64,000 nt of DNA from contig NZ_LT629757.1 in assembly GCF_900104965.1 (NCBI RefSeq), positions 3,782,001 to 3,846,000 of the forward strand, written 5' to 3'. This document shows, one piece after another, positions 60,800-64,000 of the stretch. The notes beneath the pieces are model-generated. The model had not been told where the DNA came from, made no database searches, and saw nothing but the letters and a program-made list of their open reading frames with translations. The number at the start of each line of letters is the position of its first letter. Position 1 is the stretch's first letter. Made by a program: the position numbers and the translations under genes. Origin of the DNA: Nocardioides scoriae. GTDB taxonomy: Bacteria; Actinomycetota; Actinomycetes; Propionibacteriales; Nocardioidaceae.

Positions 60800-60805
60800 C
60801 ACCAT
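60800..60805 (+). promoter_or_regulatory. -10 box of the alpha/beta hydrolase gene (leaderless)
   Basis: CACCAT ends 7 nt before the GTG at 60813. An in-frame ATG lies inside the box at 60804, so the start is between these two. Confidence 0.35.
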
Positions 60806-60812
60806 GACGCCT

Positions 60813-61607
60813 GTGCCCACCATCCGCGCCAACTCGGTCCTGCCCGCCCGCCGCGAGCCCGTCGACCTGCAGACCGCGGACGGCCTGCACCTGGTCGCCG
60901 AGCTGGCCCTGCCGCTGGACCGCGACCCCGTCGCCACGCTGATCTGCCTGCACCCGCTGCCGACCCACGGCGGCATGATGGACAGCCACGTCCTGCGCAA
61001 GGCCGCCAACCGGCTCCCGGCGCTCGCCGACCTGGCCGTGCTGCGGTTCAACACCCGCGGCACCTGGAGCGAGCAGGGCACCAGCGAGGGCAGCTTCGAC
61101 CACGCCGACGGCGAGCGCTTCGACGTCGCCGCGGCCATCGAGCACGCGGAGTTCCACGACCTGCCCGACATCTGGCTGCTGGGCTGGTCCTTCGGGACCG
61201 ACCTCGCCCTGATGCACGGCCTCGACCCGGCGGTCACGGGCGCGATCCTGCTCTCACCGCCGCTGCGCTTCTCCACGCCCGCCGACCTCGAGCGCTGGGC
61301 GGGGTCGGGCAAGCCGGTGACCGCGCTCGTGCCCGAGCACGACGACTACCTGCAGCCCGACGCGGCCCGCGAGCGCTTCGCGCCGCTCGCCCAGGCCGAG
61401 GTGGTGCCGGTCGCCGGCGCCAAGCACCTGTGGGTCGGGGACGCCGAGACCGTGCTCGACGAGGTCGTGCGACGCGTCAACCCAGCCGTCGCGGTGCCGC
61501 TGCCGCGGGAGTGGGACGGCCCCATGGAGGTCGCCGACACCAGCGCCTACAACGCGCACAACCTCGGCGCCTACCAGGACACCCCGGTGCCCCAGCCGAA
61601 GGGCTGA
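60813..61607 (+). CDS. Alpha/beta hydrolase
   Basis: A 264-residue serine hydrolase. The nucleophile elbow is LLGWSFGTDLALMHG (GXSXG), the acid is likely the Asp in VPEHDDYLQP, and the base His is in GAKHLWVG. The oxyanion region is ICLHPLPTHGGMMDS. The substrate is unknown. GTG 60813 gives a start at PTIRANSVLPARREP, which I remember as the typical N-terminus of related proteins; ATG 60804 adds three residues. Confidence 0.85.
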   Translation: MPTIRANSVLPARREPVDLQTADGLHLVAELALPLDRDPVATLICLHPLPTHGGMMDSHVLRKAANRLPALADLAVLRFNTRGTWSEQGTSEGSFDHADGERFDVAAAIEHAEFHDLPDIWLLGWSFGTDLALMHGLDPAVTGAILLSPPLRFSTPADLERWAGSGKPVTALVPEHDDYLQPDAARERFAPLAQAEVVPVAGAKHLWVGDAETVLDEVVRRVNPAVAVPLPREWDGPMEVADTSAYNAHNLGAYQDTPVPQPKG

Positions 61608-61643
61608 CGCACCGGGGCGCAGGTCCCGGGTCGAGCGGGTGGC

Positions 61644-62936
61644 TCAGTCGTCGTCGGAGCCGAAGCCCGCGACCACGTCGCGCAGCTGCGAGAGCTGCGA
61701 GGTGATCGAGTCGCGACGGCGCCCGAGGCGGTCGACCTCGGCGCGCAGCGCCTGCAGCTCCCGCTCGGAGTCGGCGTGGCCGCTGTTGCGCAGCGCGTCG
61801 GCCTGCTTCTTGGCGGCGCTGACGATCTGCTCGGCCTCGCGGCGAGCCCGGCTGACCAGCTGCTCGGACTCCTGCTCGGCCTGCTCGCGCGCGGCGTTGG
61901 CGGCGTCGATGGCCTCGGTCGCGCGCTTCTCGGCCGCGTCGGCACGGGCCTGGGCCTCGGCGACCAGGCGCTGGGTCTCGGCGGTGGCCGCGTCGTGGTT
62001 GGCGGCCGCCTCGCGGGTCAGCCGCTCCTGCTCGACCGCGAGCTCGCGGCGGGCCTCGGCGACCTCGCGCTCGGCGGCGGCCCGGGCGGCCTCGGCCTCG
62101 CGGGCGGCGCCGGTGCGCAGGGCGTTGGTCTCCTGCTCGGCGGCGAGGCGGTGCTGCTCGGCCTCGCGCCTGGCGTTGGCGAGCCGGTCGTCGGCCTCGG
62201 CGAAGGCGCGCGAGCGGTGCGCCTCGATGTCGGCCATGGTGCGGCTGCGGGTCTCGTCGAGCTCGCGGGTCTGCACGATCCGCATGTCCTCGGCGTCGGC
62301 CTCGGCCTGCGACTTGGTGGCGGCGGCGTCGCGCTGGGCCTGCTGGCGGACCTGCTGGGCCTGGGCGTTGGCCTCGTCGACGACCTCGGCGGCCTGCTCC
62401 TCGGCGAGGCGCAGCATCTCGTTGGCGCGGGCCCCGAGACCGGCGTACGTCGGGTTCTCGTGCTCCTCGACCTTGGTCCGCAGGTCGTCGACCTCGGACT
62501 CGAGGGCCTGCAGGCGGCGCTGGGACTCACCGAGGCTGGCCGAGAGGCCGGCCTTCTCCGAGGCCGCGGACCGCACGAAGGCGTCCACGGCGGCGGTGTC
62601 GTAGCCGCCGCGGCGCACGGTGGGCAGCTGCGGGGCCGAGGAGGTGGAGCCCGGGCGCTGCTCGGCCGAGGCGCGCTGCGGCGCCGGGGCAGCGGGGCGC
62701 GACGGCGCCGCCTGCTGGTTCGACTGCGGGGCCGGGCGCGCGGCGGGCTCGGTCGAGCGCTGCGTGGGGGCCTGGGGGCGCGACTTGGTCTGCGTGGCCT
62801 GCGGCTGCTCGGCCGGGGCGGCCTTGGCGCCGCGGTCGACGGCGGGGATCACCTGCGTGGTGTCCTCCGACGAGTCACTCGAGTCGCCGGACGAGTCGCC
62901 GTCGTGGTCGAAGATGGACAGTCCCTGGTTGCTCAT
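61644..62936 (-). CDS. DivIVA-like coiled-coil protein
   Basis: A 430-residue protein. An acidic disordered N-terminus (GDSSGDSSDSSEDTT) and a Pro/Ala/Gln linker lead to a DivIVA-like motif at about 109-145 (RRGGYDTAAVDAFVRSAASE). An Ala/Glu/Arg-rich coiled coil of about 270 residues follows (about 145-420), ending in a short acidic tail. Similar proteins act at the cell pole or septum as scaffolds in actinobacteria. The ATG at 62934-62936 has GAGGA upstream. It lies just after ccr on the same strand but beyond a strong terminator. Confidence 0.8.
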   Translation of the reverse strand: MSNQGLSIFDHDGDSSGDSSDSSEDTTQVIPAVDRGAKAAPAEQPQATQTKSRPQAPTQRSTEPAARPAPQSNQQAAPSRPAAPAPQRASAEQRPGSTSSAPQLPTVRRGGYDTAAVDAFVRSAASEKAGLSASLGESQRRLQALESEVDDLRTKVEEHENPTYAGLGARANEMLRLAEEQAAEVVDEANAQAQQVRQQAQRDAAATKSQAEADAEDMRIVQTRELDETRSRTMADIEAHRSRAFAEADDRLANARREAEQHRLAAEQETNALRTGAAREAEAARAAAEREVAEARRELAVEQERLTREAAANHDAATAETQRLVAEAQARADAAEKRATEAIDAANAAREQAEQESEQLVSRARREAEQIVSAAKKQADALRNSGHADSERELQALRAEVDRLGRRRDSITSQLSQLRDVVAGFGSDDD

Positions 62937-63074
62937 AGAAGTTCCTCTGGTTCCCCGTGTGGTGTGGCCGCCGGCACCCGGGCTGCGCCCGTCCCGCCGT
63001 ACGCCGTCCAGTGTCGCCCACGCGTGCGACCGATGCCCGTCCCGGCTCGCGCGACGCGCCGGGGCAAAAGGTCC

Positions 63075-63109
63075 GGGCCCCGGCTCCCCACGCGGGGAGA
63101 CCGGGGCCC
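63075..63109 (-). terminator. ccr terminator
   Basis: GGGCCCCGGCTCCCC (63075-63089) pairs with GGGGAG-A-CCGGGGCCC (63094-63109), a 15-bp stem with one bulged A and loop ACGC. On the minus strand it is followed by CTTTT (63066-63070), a T-run for Rho-independent termination. Confidence 0.8.
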
Positions 63110-63127
63110 CGGGTGGAGGAACCGGGA

Positions 63128-64000
63128 TCAGACGCCGCGGAAGGCGTTGATCTTGTCCAGGTGCGTCGCCCGCAGCTCCTCGTCGCGCACGCCGAGGCCC
63201 TCCTCGGGCGCCAGGCACAGCACCCCGACCTTGCCCTGGTGCTTGTTCTGGTGCACGTCGAGCGATGCCTGGCCGACCTCCTCGAGCTGGTAGGTCCGCG
63301 ACAGGGTCGGGTGGATCCTGCCCTTGGCGACGAGGCGGTTGGCCTCCCACGACTCGCGGTAGTTGGCGAAGTGGGAGGAGATGATGCGCTTGAGGTTCAT
63401 CCACAGGTAGCGGTTGTCGTACTCGTGCATGTAGCCGCTGGTGGACGCGCAGGTGGTGATGGTGCCGCCCTTGCGGGTGACGTAGACGCTGGCGCCGAAG
63501 GTCTCGCGGCCCGGGTGCTCGAAGACGATGTCGATGTCCTCGCCGCCGGTCAGCTCACGGATCTTGGCGCCGAAGCGCTTCCACTCCTTCGGGTCCTGGG
63601 TGTGCTCGTCCTTCCAGAACTGGTAGCCCTCCTCGGAGCGGTTGATGATCAGCTCCGCGCCCATCTTGCGGGCGATGGCGGCCTTCTCCTCGTTGGAGAC
63701 CACGCACACGGGGGTGGCGCCGCCGTTGAGGGCGTACTGCGTCGCGAAGCCGCCCAGGCCGCCGGAGGCGCCCCAGACCAGGACGTTGTCGCCCTGCTTC
63801 ATGTCGCCGCCGTTCCGGCTCACCAGCTGGCGGTACGCCGTGCAGTTGACCAGGCCGGGGGAGGCGGCCTCCTCCCAGGTGAGGTGCTCGGGCTTGGGCA
63901 TCAGCTGGTTGGCCTTGACCAGGGCGACGTCGGCCAGGCCGCCGAAGTTGGTCTCGAAGCCCCAGATCCGCTGCTGCGGGTCGAGCATGGTGTCGGAGTG
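63128..64000 (-). CDS. ccr: Crotonyl-CoA carboxylase/reductase, C-terminal part
   Basis: The 3' part (290 codons plus stop); the 5' end lies beyond the window. It is a medium-chain reductase with the nucleotide loop VWGASGGLGGFATQYA. The Ccr-specific segments TSGYMHEYDNRYLWMNLKRI, IHPTLSRTYQLEEVGQ and CLAPEEGLGVRDEELR are present. The enzyme reductively carboxylates crotonyl-CoA to ethylmalonyl-CoA with NADPH and CO2. Its partner mutase, ecm, is at 50350-52368. The reading frame is open to the edge, without a start. Confidence 0.93.
   Translation of the reverse strand, partial: HSDTMLDPQQRIWGFETNFGGLADVALVKANQLMPKPEHLTWEEAASPGLVNCTAYRQLVSRNGGDMKQGDNVLVWGASGGLGGFATQYALNGGATPVCVVSNEEKAAIARKMGAELIINRSEEGYQFWKDEHTQDPKEWKRFGAKIRELTGGEDIDIVFEHPGRETFGASVYVTRKGGTITTCASTSGYMHEYDNRYLWMNLKRIISSHFANYRESWEANRLVAKGRIHPTLSRTYQLEEVGQASLDVHQNKHQGKVGVLCLAPEEGLGVRDEELRATHLDKINAFRGV

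Overview
The window is a gene-dense, very GC-rich actinobacterial chromosome segment. Several things point to a Nocardioides-like member of the Propionibacteriales. It carries WhiB1, PdtaS, a SigF/anti-sigma pair, actinobacterial-type Kgd, NucS, Ni-SOD and an Asp-type MurA. It also carries an ethylmalonyl-CoA pathway mutase and reductase. GTG and TTG starts are common. The genus is an inference from gene content and order, not from a search. No insertion sequence, prophage, CRISPR array or rRNA was seen. One tRNA gene is present, tRNA-Arg(CCG).

Layout. (1) 0-7.3 kb is a sensory and stress block: an IlvG-like TPP enzyme divergent from the PdtaS histidine kinase, WhiB1, an anti-sigma/SigF operon, and Ni-SOD divergent from its maturation protease. 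(2) 7.4-17.3 kb is metabolic and accessory: malic enzyme, MDR and SDR oxidoreductases, a TetR regulator, an amidohydrolase, a DesA3-type fatty acid desaturase with its electron-transfer reductase, and several small or poorly known genes. (3) 16.4-21.3 kb reads leftward as kgd, a small DUF6104 protein and an AAA ATPase. (4) 22-31 kb is the conserved argS-lysA-hom-thrC-thrB-rho run, with a secreted CAP protein and tRNA-Arg on its left. (5) 31.3-34.2 kb is a three-gene cassette (single-domain response regulator, membrane HEAT-repeat protein, processive glycosyltransferase) placed between rho and rpmE. (6) 34.4-46.6 kb is rpmE-prfA-prmC-sua5-wecA followed by the complete F1Fo ATP synthase operon. 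(7) 46.7-54.7 kb holds a DUF2550 protein, cobalamin adenosyltransferase, a Cys-rich micro-ORF, a P-loop kinase-like protein, murA, a STAS protein, ethylmalonyl-CoA mutase, a PAS histidine kinase and nucS. (8) 54.7-64 kb holds a DAO-like oxidase, a double-domain 3-hydroxyacyl-CoA dehydrogenase, a DinB/WYL-regulator pair, SRPBCC and Gly-rich proteins, an alpha/beta hydrolase, a DivIVA-like coiled coil, and the 3' part of crotonyl-CoA carboxylase/reductase cut by the window edge.

How it fits together. Blocks 4, 6 and 7 follow, as remembered, the gene order of the Mycobacterium tuberculosis region from argS to nucS. The cassette in block 5 and the ecm/kinase pair in block 7 stand out as local insertions into that core. 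The ecm mutase, the corrinoid adenosyltransferase, the 3-hydroxyacyl-CoA dehydrogenase and ccr together suggest assimilation of acetyl-CoA by the ethylmalonyl-CoA route. No gap between genes exceeds 300 bases.

A recurrent regulatory feature is a -10-like hexamer (TAnnnT, or relaxed xAnnnT) placed 6-8 nt before the start codon of at least a dozen genes that lack a usable Shine-Dalgarno. This is the signature of leaderless transcripts. In three places the first three bases of that hexamer are also the TAG stop codon of the preceding gene.
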